A stretch of DNA of 12,051 nt, taken from Legionellales bacterium UBA2469 (GTDB lineage Bacteria > Pseudomonadota > Gammaproteobacteria > Legionellales > Legionellaceae). This document shows, piece after piece, positions 1 through 8,003 of the stretch. The position numbers were made by a program, and so were the translations under genes. The stretch covers positions 45,047 to 57,097 of the forward strand of contig DDPL01000028.1 in assembly GCA_002342175.1 (NCBI GenBank), given 5' to 3'. Under the pieces are notes generated by a model, which made no database searches, had not been told where the DNA came from, and was given only the letters and a program-made list of their open reading frames with translations. Each line of letters starts with the position of its first letter. Positions within the stretch are counted from its first letter, which is position 1.

Positions 1-1
1 C

Positions 2-985
2 TGTGATGGGACAGAAGATAAATCTCGCTTAGGAGCCAATGCCATTCTTGCGGTGTCTTTAGCGGCCGCACGCGCACGCGCGAATTCGCTTAAGCTGCCA
101 TTGTTTTTAAGCCTAAAAGGTGAATTACCTTTATTAATGCCCGTGCCCATGCTCAATATTTTGAATGGCGGTGCGCATGCCAATAATAATTTGGATATTC
201 AAGAGTTTATGGTCATGCCAATTGGTGCATTGGATATTGCTCAGGCTTTGGAAATGAGTCAGGCGGTGATGATGAACCTTAAAAAATTATTACAAAAAAA
301 TGGATTAAGTACTGCGGTTGGGGATGAAGGTGGATTTGCGCCAAATCTTACATCTCATGAGCAGGCATTGGACTTTATAATGCAAGCCATGGAAATATCA
401 GGTTTGCGTGCAGGACGAGACATGGTGTTGTCTTTGGATGTTGCATCGTCTGAATGGTTCGAAAATGGAAAATATCATTTACCAAAGGCTAATCAATATC
501 TAACAGCAGAGGAGTTAATACAATTTTATCAAAAACTTTGTAAGCATTATCCAATTGTAAGTATTGAAGATGGTCTTGCGGAGACGGACTGGGCTGGTTG
601 GAAAGAATTGACACATGCTTTAGGGCAGAGTACTCAATTGGTTGGCGATGACTTATTTGTGACCAACCCTAAACGTTTAGCACAAGGGATTGATACCGGG
701 ACTGCAAATGCTATTCTGATTAAGCTAAATCAAATTGGAACATTATCTGAAACCTTAGAGACGATGCGCATGGCGCACCTTGCAGGTTACCGCGCGGTGA
801 TGTCGCATCGTTCTGGTGAAACCGAAGATAGTTTTATTGCAGATTTGGCGGTTGCGACCGGTTGCGGACAAATTAAGACAGGTTCATTATGTCGAACGGA
901 TAGAATTTGTAAATATAATCAGCTATTACGCATTGCAGAAATGCAAACAATTCCTTATGCTGGAAGTATATTATTTAAATCTTAA
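2..985 (+). CDS. eno: Enolase (phosphopyruvate hydratase), 5'-truncated by window edge
   Basis: Glycolytic enzyme of the cytosol that interconverts 2-phosphoglycerate and phosphoenolpyruvate. The frame is open from base 2, and the first codons already read as the conserved N-terminal stretch [20 protein letters not shown]. The gene therefore enters from the left; about 100 of the usual ~430 residues are missing. Seen in order: GGAHANNN and IQEFM (substrate-loop region), DEGGFAPNL (carries the general acid/base Glu), LDVASSEW (first Mg-binding Asp), [11 protein letters not shown] (Mg-binding Glu), GDDLFVTN (Mg-binding Asp), [10 protein letters not shown] (catalytic Lys), SHRSGETED (phosphate-binding His/Arg/Ser) and the C-terminal [13 protein letters not shown] with its Lys. 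All catalytic elements in view are intact, so it should be active. The GTG at 53 is an internal Val codon, not a start. Minor oddities are GGAH in place of the common GGEH/GGSH, and a short C-terminal tail. The stop lies 5 bp before ftsB, an eno-ftsB pairing common in gammaproteobacteria. Confidence 0.97.
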   Translation, partial: CDGTEDKSRLGANAILAVSLAAARARANSLKLPLFLSLKGELPLLMPVPMLNILNGGAHANNNLDIQEFMVMPIGALDIAQALEMSQAVMMNLKKLLQKNGLSTAVGDEGGFAPNLTSHEQALDFIMQAMEISGLRAGRDMVLSLDVASSEWFENGKYHLPKANQYLTAEELIQFYQKLCKHYPIVSIEDGLAETDWAGWKELTHALGQSTQLVGDDLFVTNPKRLAQGIDTGTANAILIKLNQIGTLSETLETMRMAHLAGYRAVMSHRSGETEDSFIADLAVATGCGQIKTGSLCRTDRICKYNQLLRIAEMQTIPYAGSILFKS

Positions 986-990
986 AAAAC

Positions 991-1260
991 ATGAAAACAC
1001 TGTGGGTGATTTTAATTTTTGTTCTCTTGGGGCTGCAGTATAAACTTTGGCTGGGCGATGGCAATGTTTATGCTTTGAGAGACGTGGAGAGCAAAAATAA
1101 AGAACAAACAGAGCGAAATCAAAAACTCCAACAGCGCAATCAATCCCTTGTTGCCGAAATTACCGAACTGAAATCCGGTCAGCAGGCCTTGGAAGAAAAA
1201 GCTCGCGATGATTTAGGGATGATTAAGCCGGGAGAGACATATTATAATTTGGTAGAATAA
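991..1260 (+). CDS. ftsB: Cell division protein FtsB
   Basis: Small bitopic inner-membrane protein of the divisome. In the known family it forms the FtsQLB complex that signals septal peptidoglycan synthesis to FtsWI. The 89 residues are a normal length. A short cytoplasmic start is followed by one membrane segment at about residues 4-20. A periplasmic coiled coil rich in Glu/Gln/Lys/Asn (about 28-70) follows, then the hallmark C-terminal motif EKARDDLGMIKPGETYYNLV. The ATG at 991 has no good Shine-Dalgarno and starts 5 bp after the eno stop, so it is probably translated with eno. In many gammaproteobacteria ispD follows ftsB; here the next gene is convergent. The last 38 bp (1223-1260), encoding the conserved C-terminus, are also the antisense of the mevalonate kinase tail. 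Identification is by motif, length and neighbour, and is firm. Confidence 0.95.
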   Translation: MKTLWVILIFVLLGLQYKLWLGDGNVYALRDVESKNKEQTERNQKLQQRNQSLVAEITELKSGQQALEEKARDDLGMIKPGETYYNLVE

Positions 1261-2113
1261 TTGCAATGTCTTCAGTTGAAGAGGGCATGGGCTGATGCCA
1301 AAGGCTTAATAAATACCCGCCTCCGCCAGAACCCGTGGGCTTAACCGCAAGCGCACCACGCTTATAAAGTTCATCAGTGATTTGTTGCATATGAGCAGTA
1401 ATTAGCCCCCAGTCTTTAAAACAATCATTCGCCATTTTCATGCCGTTTGCCAATTCCTCAACCAATACCTGTGGGGATTCCAATGCCTGCATTAAAAGAT
1501 TCACGCTGGATGCCATTCGCTGGTCAATTTCATGAGCCCAAGAGGGCTGCTGCTGCCAAAGGGTTTGCACTTTAGCAATCGCTTCTGATGTCATGCCAAT
1601 TTCATGCGATTTAGTAAGCATCCATTGGGGACGCCATTTTAAGTTTAAAGGGCGTTGCGTCCCATTTTGGAACCACGTGCCTTGCGAGCTTCCGGCGCCA
1701 ATGATATCCAGACCACTGCTTTGGCCATGAAACAAGTGTTCCATTTCACGTGCAAGTAACCAGGGTTCAATCGATTGTTGAGAATAATGCAAAATACAAC
1801 GCGCTATTGCTAGGCACATGGCTGCTGATGCGCCCATTCCTTGACCGATTGGAATGCTTGATTCGATATTTAAATATCCTGTATTTGCGATGGGATGAAT
1901 GGGTACGCAGGTTGACCAACCCAATTGCCATGCTTGCTGAATTGGCAAAATAAAATCATGCGAACTGATAATTTCAAGCGGTTTATTCGATGGTGTATAC
2001 GTTAATTGAAGCTGATAATTGCCGAGGGGGAACACCAATGCTGGATGCCCTCTTAGAACAGATTGTTCACCACTTAAAATCCATTTTCCAAATGTTGTTG
2101 TTGTAAATGTCAT
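1223..2113 (-). CDS. mvk: Mevalonate kinase (GHMP kinase family)
   Basis: Predicted cytosolic kinase phosphorylating mevalonate at the 5-hydroxyl with ATP, in the mevalonate route to isopentenyl diphosphate. GHMP signatures are seen in order. Motif 1 (about residues 9-26) reads GKWILSGEQSVLRGHPAL. The glycine-rich ATP loop IPIGQGMGASAA spans 87-98. HGQSSGLD (129-136) ends in the putative catalytic Asp136, and motif 3, KPTGSGGGGY, is near 258-267. At 296 residues it is slightly shorter than most mevalonate kinases. The ATG overlaps the mvaD stop as ATGA with no own Shine-Dalgarno, which implies translational coupling. It is the last gene of the long minus-strand run, and its tail overlaps ftsB. 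GHMP kinases are easily confused; phosphomevalonate kinase is the main alternative. The HGxxSGxD form and pairing with mvaD favour mevalonate kinase. Confidence 0.8.
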   Translation of the reverse strand: MTFTTTTFGKWILSGEQSVLRGHPALVFPLGNYQLQLTYTPSNKPLEIISSHDFILPIQQAWQLGWSTCVPIHPIANTGYLNIESSIPIGQGMGASAAMCLAIARCILHYSQQSIEPWLLAREMEHLFHGQSSGLDIIGAGSSQGTWFQNGTQRPLNLKWRPQWMLTKSHEIGMTSEAIAKVQTLWQQQPSWAHEIDQRMASSVNLLMQALESPQVLVEELANGMKMANDCFKDWGLITAHMQQITDELYKRGALAVKPTGSGGGGYLLSLWHQPMPSSTEDIAIILPNYNMSLPA

Positions 2114-3054
2114 AGATAATCAAATTGGTTTATTAGATGAGTTTGAATAAAATGATTGGCAAGTGCATCTTGGTCGTCGCGGAATAGCAAATGAATATTG
2201 GGCCCAGCATCCATGGTGATAATCGGGCCATCTTGATGTTGCTCCCAGAACTGTTTGAGCTTTTCAAGGATCACATGGGTTTTATCTTGAAAATAATCAA
2301 ATGCAGGGTTTGCGGTTTGAAATAATTCATGCATATCGATAAATTCATCCCAGCAGATTTGATAAGCTTGCATCCAGTCCTTTGACTGTAATGAAAAAAT
2401 AAGTTGTTTGAGTCGATGTTCCGCTCGTTCTGGACGTCCGGCCCAATGTGGACTGGACATGACGGCTGCATGTGCTTCTGAAGAAGATGTTTTTTTCGAT
2501 TCCCTGCTGATTATAATCACATGATGCCGCAAATTTTGATAAGGTAAGTCTATATTCGTTGCGGATTCATTATCCCAAATCGCCCATGGTGAAAAAAATG
2601 AGCGGCATGATGATCCAGAGCCTTGGCGACTCCATATGGCTTGTTGTTCAATCGAGGGCAGGGCTTGACCGCTCAATTCACTAAGTGCAATGCATGCACA
2701 TCGTGTGAGTGCTGCAAAACTGGATGCAGAGCTGGCAAGCCCGCTGCTGTGCGGAAAATTATTGGCAGAGCGTACGATAAATGTTTGAGACACCCCAAGT
2801 ATCTTTTTCAACATATTGAGATGTCTTAAAAAACGTTGTTGTGCTTTTTCCGATAGTTCAAAAAGTTGATTGTCAAACGCCTGCCATGAGTCTGTTTTAT
2901 TGGAGGATAATTCCAATTCAACATCGGTCCTTAAATTTGAGAGTGTGTAAGATAAAGATGCGTTGGTTGGGATGTTCAGTTGACCATCTTTCTTTCCCAT
3001 ATATTTGATTAAAGCAATATTTGAGGGTGCTTGTGCGAGCCATTTTTTTGTCAT
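2110..3054 (-). CDS. mvaD: Diphosphomevalonate decarboxylase family protein
   Basis: Predicted cytosolic enzyme doing the ATP-dependent decarboxylation of mevalonate 5-diphosphate to isopentenyl diphosphate. Family motifs are seen along 314 residues. APSNIALIKYMGKKD (9-23) carries Lys17. PTNASLSYTL and SSGLASSASSFAAL (~103-116) form the GHMP loop. SRQGSGSSCRS (142-152) contains Ser148 and Arg151. TMDAGPNIH contains Asp282, equivalent to the catalytic Asp of characterised decarboxylases. One difference stands out: the usual KYWGK is KYMGK. Because the family also includes mevalonate-3-kinases and mevalonate 3,5-bisphosphate decarboxylases, exact substrate use is inferred. A GGAG at 3061-3064, six bases upstream, supports the ATG at 3054. 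It lies 17 bp after queE and overlaps the mevalonate kinase start by 4 bp. Phosphomevalonate kinase, HMG-CoA reductase and isomerase are not in this window. Confidence 0.88.
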   Translation of the reverse strand: MTKKWLAQAPSNIALIKYMGKKDGQLNIPTNASLSYTLSNLRTDVELELSSNKTDSWQAFDNQLFELSEKAQQRFLRHLNMLKKILGVSQTFIVRSANNFPHSSGLASSASSFAALTRCACIALSELSGQALPSIEQQAIWSRQGSGSSCRSFFSPWAIWDNESATNIDLPYQNLRHHVIIISRESKKTSSSEAHAAVMSSPHWAGRPERAEHRLKQLIFSLQSKDWMQAYQICWDEFIDMHELFQTANPAFDYFQDKTHVILEKLKQFWEQHQDGPIITMDAGPNIHLLFRDDQDALANHFIQTHLINQFDYL

Positions 3055-3071
3055 GAATTACTCCAACGCGA

Positions 3072-3713
3072 TTACCGCCCTGGACCGTCATCCCATAAAA
3101 TTTTATGCAATTGAACCTGCATACGCACTGGCAAATGATCATCAAGTATCCATTCGGCCAGTGTTTCTGGTTTGACTTGCCCCCAACTTGGAGAAAATAA
3201 AAGTTCTACGTGGCTGGGGATGGCAAGGCTTGTTATCATCTTTTTTGACCAATCATAGTCAGCACGACTACAAATGACGAATTTGATTTGGTCTTGTGGT
3301 TTTAAATAGGGGATATTGTTATATAAGTTTTTAGATTCTTCAAGAGAGTCAGGTGTTTTTAAATCCATGACAACCATAATACGTGAATCAATATCCGCAA
3401 TTGGACGCGCGCCACTGGTTTCAAGAGAAACATGATAGCCTGCTTCGGCTAAAAAGCTTAAAAACGCATAGCAAGCAGGTTGTGCCAAAGGCTCTCCACC
3501 GGTTACACAAATACGTTTGCATTGATATTGTTGAATTTCTTTTAGGATACTTTCAAAGGAGTATTTTTTGCCTCCTTTAAAAGCATAGGCGGTATCACAA
3601 TATTGGCAACGTAAGGGGCATCCTGTGAGCCGGATAAAGATTGTTGGCCAACCGATGGTACTGGATTCCCCTTGAATGGAATAAAATATTTCTGTAATAC
3701 GTAAAAGCGTCAT
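3072..3713 (-). CDS. queE: 7-carboxy-7-deazaguanine synthase QueE (radical SAM)
   Basis: Radical S-adenosylmethionine enzyme that converts 6-carboxytetrahydropterin to 7-carboxy-7-deazaguanine, the precursor for preQ0 and queuosine in tRNA. The 213 residues contain the N-terminal SIQGES, then the iron-sulfur motif CPLRCQYC with Cys32, Cys36 and Cys39 (Cx3Cx2C) followed by DTAYAF. The SAM-binding VTGGEPLAQ and SLETSG follow, and the family's C-terminal signature LHKILWDDGPGR is present. All key residues are intact. The ATG overlaps the cpoB stop in an ATGA arrangement without a separate Shine-Dalgarno, so it is probably coupled to cpoB. A pal-cpoB-queE order is known in other gammaproteobacteria such as Pseudomonas, where queC often follows; here mvaD follows instead. 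No other queuosine gene is visible in the window. Confidence 0.95.
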   Translation of the reverse strand: MTLLRITEIFYSIQGESSTIGWPTIFIRLTGCPLRCQYCDTAYAFKGGKKYSFESILKEIQQYQCKRICVTGGEPLAQPACYAFLSFLAEAGYHVSLETSGARPIADIDSRIMVVMDLKTPDSLEESKNLYNNIPYLKPQDQIKFVICSRADYDWSKKMITSLAIPSHVELLFSPSWGQVKPETLAEWILDDHLPVRMQVQLHKILWDDGPGR

Positions 3714-4513
3714 AGTTTGTGCAGCTGGTTCTCGGCAAGTTTTGCAGTGTCTGAATCGGGATACTTTTGAATCACGTTTTGTAAACGGTTTTTTGCTTCA
3801 TCCACTTGCCCATTGGCAGCTAAAGCCATTCCAAGTTTATATAAGCATGCAGCATGCTTATTTGAGGATGGAAAATTATTAACTACATTTTCAAAGTGCG
3901 CCATTGCTGAAGCATAATTTTTTTGTTGCATATAGAGTTCGCCAAGCCAGTATTCAGCATTGGGTGTGTAGCCACTTTGTGGATATTTTTCTACAAATGT
4001 TTGGAATGCGGTTTCTGCTTTAGAAAAATCTTTGCGTTCTATAAATTTGTAGGCTGCCATATAACTGATTTGTTCATCTGCTGGATTGCTAGAAATGGTT
4101 GGTTTTGGGGCGGTAGACAAATCGGGCATTTTATTTGCTGTATTTGCGGAAGACCCATTAAGTTGACGAATTCTATCGTCTAAATCTTTATATAATGAAA
4201 GCTGCTGATTTTTGAGTGTTTCAATCGTGTGGCTTTGATTATCAAGTTGTCCGCGGAGTTCTTGGACGTTTTGTTGTAAGTCATGGATTTGATTGAGGAG
4301 TTTTCCAATTTCATTGGAATTATCACTTAAGCCATTTGAAGAACTACTAAAATAGCTATTTTGATGGGCATCATCATGAGCCAAAGGTTGTTCATTTGGC
4401 TCAGATGTTATCGCAAAATTTTCCCCTGCATCAACAACGGGGGCTTGCGCCATCACGGGAAAGCCATACATTGATAAAGACATTAACAGAAGAAATTTTT
4501 GCATTTTATTCAT
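3710..4513 (-). CDS. cpoB: Cell division coordinator CpoB (YbgF), Tol-Pal associated TPR protein
   Basis: Periplasmic protein that in E. coli binds TolA and coordinates outer-membrane constriction with peptidoglycan synthesis by PBP1B. In the 267 residues, a Sec signal peptide covers about 1-22, with a likely cut after FPVMA. A low-complexity Asn/Ser-rich linker follows. A coiled coil lies at about 65-120 (NEIGKLLNQIHDLQQNVQEL and onwards), the trimerisation part of the family. TPR repeats fill about 147-265, with typical AYKFIERKDFSKAETAFQTF and AEYWLGELYMQQKNYASAMA units. The ATG overlaps the pal stop by one base (TAATG), so translation is probably coupled. It sits in the conserved position directly after pal. 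Identification rests on domain order and neighbour and is firm. Confidence 0.93.
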   Translation of the reverse strand: MNKMQKFLLLMSLSMYGFPVMAQAPVVDAGENFAITSEPNEQPLAHDDAHQNSYFSSSSNGLSDNSNEIGKLLNQIHDLQQNVQELRGQLDNQSHTIETLKNQQLSLYKDLDDRIRQLNGSSANTANKMPDLSTAPKPTISSNPADEQISYMAAYKFIERKDFSKAETAFQTFVEKYPQSGYTPNAEYWLGELYMQQKNYASAMAHFENVVNNFPSSNKHAACLYKLGMALAANGQVDEAKNRLQNVIQKYPDSDTAKLAENQLHKL

Positions 4514-5037
4514 TATTGAGTCGCCTCGTAAGTAAATTCAACACGTCGGTTTTGAGCATGTGATGCTTCATCATGTCCTAGGTTAGCAGGACGCTCTTTA
4601 CCGTAACTCATTACACGTACTTGATGTGAAGATACACCCATCATACGTAACGCATCACTCACAGTGTTGGCACGACGCTCACCGAGAGCAATATTGTATT
4701 CGCGGCTTCCACGTTCGTCGGTGTGACCAGCGATTAAAACTTTAGCATTTTGATGATTTTTCAAATAATTTCCTTGTGCTTCTAAAGAAGGCATATATTT
4801 ATCATTTAAATTGCTATCATCATATGAAAACAAATATATTTGGTTGTGTGGTGCTTGGGTTGTATACATTTCACCGGGTTCTTGCCCTGCAAAATGCTCC
4901 ATGCTACCTAAACCTTGTGCAGATAACCCACCAGCAAGATCTTGACCATCGGCCATGCCATGATGTTTTGCGCAAGCTGCTAGTAATAAGGCACCAGCTG
5001 CTAACACTGGCAATCGAATGGATTTAAAGCCTAACAT
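4513..5037 (-). CDS. pal: Peptidoglycan-associated lipoprotein Pal (OmpA-like)
   Basis: Outer-membrane lipoprotein that binds peptidoglycan and, in the known Tol-Pal system, TolB and TolA; it helps the outer membrane constrict during division. The 174 residues start with a lipoprotein signal and lipobox LLAAC, placing the lipidated Cys at residue 22. After a flexible stretch comes the OmpA C-terminal domain (about 65-172), with LFSYDDSNLND, AGHTDERGSREYNIALGERR and the terminal QNRRVEFTY. The Asp and Arg that grip the diaminopimelate side chain are present. A strong AAGGAG lies seven bases before the ATG, inside the end of the upstream 990-residue gene, which pal overlaps by 7 bp. tolB normally occupies that upstream place; it is absent here, so TolB would have to be encoded elsewhere. 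Confidence 0.97.
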   Translation of the reverse strand: MLGFKSIRLPVLAAGALLLAACAKHHGMADGQDLAGGLSAQGLGSMEHFAGQEPGEMYTTQAPHNQIYLFSYDDSNLNDKYMPSLEAQGNYLKNHQNAKVLIAGHTDERGSREYNIALGERRANTVSDALRMMGVSSHQVRVMSYGKERPANLGHDEASHAQNRRVEFTYEATQ

Positions 5038-8003
5038 TGTGTAACTCCTTGATTATTATTATTGACTTCTATACCTTCACAATTGTACATATTTTTATCG
5101 TTAATTTCTACTGGATTTTGTTCGTGCAATATCTTTTCAACAAATGCATGGCATGTGGTCGAAAAGTCAAAAAAACGACCAGAGTAAAAACTTAAATTGG
5201 CAAATAAAATTTGTACAGGCCACAACAATTGATTCATGGTGTAATGAATTTTAAAGGATTGAATGACGTCATCAATCACATGAAGCGCTTGGTAAAATGG
5301 ATTGCCCTCTAAGGATGCTGTTCCAAACAACGTTTCAAGTGATGTTTTCAACACGAAAGGAAAGATTCTTAAGGTGTTAAGAAAGGCGTAGTTATATAAA
5401 ATTAAAGTAAATTCCGCCAATGGATGTATCAGATTGTAGATAAGTTTGGAGATGATATACAAATCTTCAGTAAATTTCTTGCATCCATAGGTCGCCCATA
5501 AATCGGATTGAAAGAATGAGCCCATAAGCCAAGTCATCAAATGCAAGGGCATTAAAATGATTTCTAGCAAACGAATGATATTTAATGTTCTTGATTCGCA
5601 GTAAGTGCTATAAAATTGTAAAAGAAAGGCATCTTTATCAAGTTTTTCATGAGGATTTTCCAGATGATAGTCATCAAAAAGTTGGTTTAGATGATGGTAC
5701 ATCATGATGGCAAAAGCATGATCATTTAACGCATTTTCAATAATGCGGTCCTTTTGTTCAAAAGCCTGTAAAATTTGGCATAGCGCTTCTTTTTTGGTTC
5801 GAGGTTGATGTGGAGCGGTTAAGATAATTTGTAATTGCGTTCCGATTTTTTCTATGGTTTCATCTGGAAAAGGAGTTAAATTTTTTTCATGGCAGAATCT
5901 AAGTACAAATTCAGTATGATTAAAGGGTTGTTGAGATTCAAAATGAGTATGAAGTGAAACTAAAAAATCAGGATGAAAAATAAATTCCTCAATTAATGTC
6001 ATGACTTCTTTGCTAAATTCCTGTCCCGCAAGCAGATTAATATATAATGCAAATGACTTTACGCTGATAACGGCCAAAGATGTAAAATTAAAAGGTGCAG
6101 TTCCATGTTTAATGCAATTTGATGCTTCCTGGTTGATACCATTGTAAAAAATAGCAAGCGGATTCGGAATATTTGTTAATGGAATGGTTTCTGGAAGTAA
6201 GGGTAAATAAGCTTCTAAAACACCTAAACTAAGAATAACGATGGCGCTTAGCATAAAAGAATCAGGGTGTTGGGCAATTTCTTGATACCATATGCGTTGA
6301 GAGGGATCTGGAATATCTATGAGAAACTTTGAGCCATAAAAGCTAAGTTGCCAAAATAAGAAACTACTCAATTGAATATTGAGATAATTTTCTGCTGCAT
6401 GATGCCCCATAAAATCTTGGCATAGTTTGTCCAGAATGCTGTCCATTACTTTTGAAATCGGCGCCAGTTTGTGTGGGATGAGGCTTGGAGCTAATAAAGA
6501 TGCAAAGCCAAATAAGGATAAATTGAAACAGGCTAGCGCTGGTCCTGGATTTGTTCTAAAAAGCGCATCAATGGATTGATTATCTAAAACCATAGCAATT
6601 TCTTCAACAATATCGACAGCGGTTTCAAGCTTATTAAAGCTTGTATGTTGCGGTGCTAGAATAGGAGATTGTTGTTGACGCAGCGCAAGGTATTCTGACA
6701 GTGTTTTGATGTTTGGCGTCGAGAAAGATATCTTATGCTCACTATTTTGCCAGGCATCATACCACGCATGCAGATTTATCCACAGAGGGCAAGCTTGCGT
6801 GAAGTGAGCTAATTTAACAAATACATTATTTTGAATTTGGGCTTGTTGTAAGATGCGGATGTTTTCTTCAGATACATGTCTCTTCCAATGTTCTGTTTGC
6901 CACAGGTTTTCAAGTTTTTGTAGAGTATTATATGGCGAATAGTTTTCATGAAATTGAGTGAGCACTGTTTCTGCATCAGCAATAAATTCAGGGATATGGC
7001 CAAATAGCATGAATATCGATATAGCATTTAGAAAATGAACACTGATACGAACAAGCATTAATGGCAATTCAAACAAAAGAATGGCAAACACCCTGGGAAT
7101 GAACAACATAAAAGAGGCAGAATAATGAATTTTACTCAGCGATTTTTGTTCGAGTGCAGAAACAAACTTTTCTGCTTCAATGGGATTATTTTTGGAAATT
7201 TTAAAATGTGCCCTATCACTATTTGTCATAAAAAAATCAGGATGATGCGCATGGAAGGGGGAGGCATGAGCAATACCAGAAAGAGCAAAACTTTTTAATG
7301 AAACATTCTTTTTGGCATTTGATAATGCTTGGATTGCAGGGTGAACTTTAATGATGTTATACCATCGAGTGGGACTTAGATGATATGCGCCCCTTAGACC
7401 TGTTTGTAGCACATGGTGCATTTGTTCTGAAATCCACCGTCCAAGCGAAGGTGTAAAAAAACTTAAATCATGGGGCGCATGTAAATAGCGTATCTGTTCA
7501 ACTCCAATCTCGGATTGTTCCTGAATGGCTTTAATTTTTCCAAGCAATTCATCGGTTTTATCTTCAATTGTTTTTGATAGCTTGAAAAGCAAATGACGAA
7601 TACGAATGCTTTGTGTTGGATAATTTTGGAGTTGGTTGTTAACGTTTTTATGCCAGGTTTCAATTTGATATATAAGATGTGCAACGGATGGCCTTGAATC
7701 ATTGGAATGAGGATTGTTGATAAGTTTTTCGAGTTGGTAAAAATGTTCATTGAGTTTTGAGATGAGGCACATCCAATCATTTAATTCGTCAGTTCTTTCT
7801 TGTTTAGGATAATTGAGAAACTTAAGATTGTACTTGGCAAGCTCTGAATGTACTAAATGACTAATTGGGGAGTTATAAGGCGTGGCTGCAGAATCCGGCC
7901 ATGCTTGTGCTAGCCCTGGTTTTTTGACGTTAACAACAAATGCGTTTTTGGATTCATGTTCATTCGAGCACATTTTGGGATTTTCAAATAAAAAAGATGT
8001 CAT
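5031..8003 (-). CDS. Uncharacterised 990-residue protein with several hydrophobic segments, in the usual tolB position
   Basis: I do not recognise this protein and assign no function. The frame is intact over 990 residues with no internal stop. There is no N-terminal signal peptide. Residues 1-290 look soluble, helical and His/Asn/Lys-rich. Strongly hydrophobic stretches follow at about 296-337, 487-510, 583-603, 636-660, 807-830 and 855-890, separated by 100-200-residue helical, charged regions. The C-terminus is polar, with an Asn run, and ends in Cys. I see no Walker, GHMP, protease or glycosyltransferase motif and no obvious tandem repeat. The ATG at 8003 has no Shine-Dalgarno; a TATAAT directly abuts it. 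The next in-frame ATG is codon 11 (7973), so the exact start is uncertain. It lies 41 bp after the Mla-type lipoprotein gene and overlaps pal by 7 bp, which ties its expression to envelope genes. It could be an envelope membrane protein, or a secreted effector of the type IV system found in Legionellales; the sequence does not decide. Confidence 0.85.
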   Translation of the reverse strand: MTSFLFENPKMCSNEHESKNAFVVNVKKPGLAQAWPDSAATPYNSPISHLVHSELAKYNLKFLNYPKQERTDELNDWMCLISKLNEHFYQLEKLINNPHSNDSRPSVAHLIYQIETWHKNVNNQLQNYPTQSIRIRHLLFKLSKTIEDKTDELLGKIKAIQEQSEIGVEQIRYLHAPHDLSFFTPSLGRWISEQMHHVLQTGLRGAYHLSPTRWYNIIKVHPAIQALSNAKKNVSLKSFALSGIAHASPFHAHHPDFFMTNSDRAHFKISKNNPIEAEKFVSALEQKSLSKIHYSASFMLFIPRVFAILLFELPLMLVRISVHFLNAISIFMLFGHIPEFIADAETVLTQFHENYSPYNTLQKLENLWQTEHWKRHVSEENIRILQQAQIQNNVFVKLAHFTQACPLWINLHAWYDAWQNSEHKISFSTPNIKTLSEYLALRQQQSPILAPQHTSFNKLETAVDIVEEIAMVLDNQSIDALFRTNPGPALACFNLSLFGFASLLAPSLIPHKLAPISKVMDSILDKLCQDFMGHHAAENYLNIQLSSFLFWQLSFYGSKFLIDIPDPSQRIWYQEIAQHPDSFMLSAIVILSLGVLEAYLPLLPETIPLTNIPNPLAIFYNGINQEASNCIKHGTAPFNFTSLAVISVKSFALYINLLAGQEFSKEVMTLIEEFIFHPDFLVSLHTHFESQQPFNHTEFVLRFCHEKNLTPFPDETIEKIGTQLQIILTAPHQPRTKKEALCQILQAFEQKDRIIENALNDHAFAIMMYHHLNQLFDDYHLENPHEKLDKDAFLLQFYSTYCESRTLNIIRLLEIILMPLHLMTWLMGSFFQSDLWATYGCKKFTEDLYIISKLIYNLIHPLAEFTLILYNYAFLNTLRIFPFVLKTSLETLFGTASLEGNPFYQALHVIDDVIQSFKIHYTMNQLLWPVQILFANLSFYSGRFFDFSTTCHAFVEKILHEQNPVEINDKNMYNCEGIEVNNNNQGVTQC
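5045..5050 (-). promoter_or_regulatory. Ribosome binding site of pal, embedded in the upstream CDS
   Basis: On the minus strand this reads AAGGAG, seven bases before the pal ATG. It is the clearest Shine-Dalgarno in the window and lies within the last codons of the 990-residue gene. pal can thus be initiated strongly on its own while still sharing the transcript. Confidence 0.8.

Noticed and set aside
53..985. A 310-residue enolase starting at GTG 53
   Set aside because: Codons 2-52 already encode conserved enolase sequence in the same frame, so the gene enters from the left edge and GTG 53 is an internal Val.
1261..1320. Intrinsic terminator after ftsB
   Set aside because: No GC-rich stem followed by a U tract is visible; the stretch is coding on the opposite strand.
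6809..7780. Extra short proteins in other frames inside the 990-residue gene
   Set aside because: They are shadow frames with no ribosome sites and compositions typical of out-of-frame AT-rich coding DNA.
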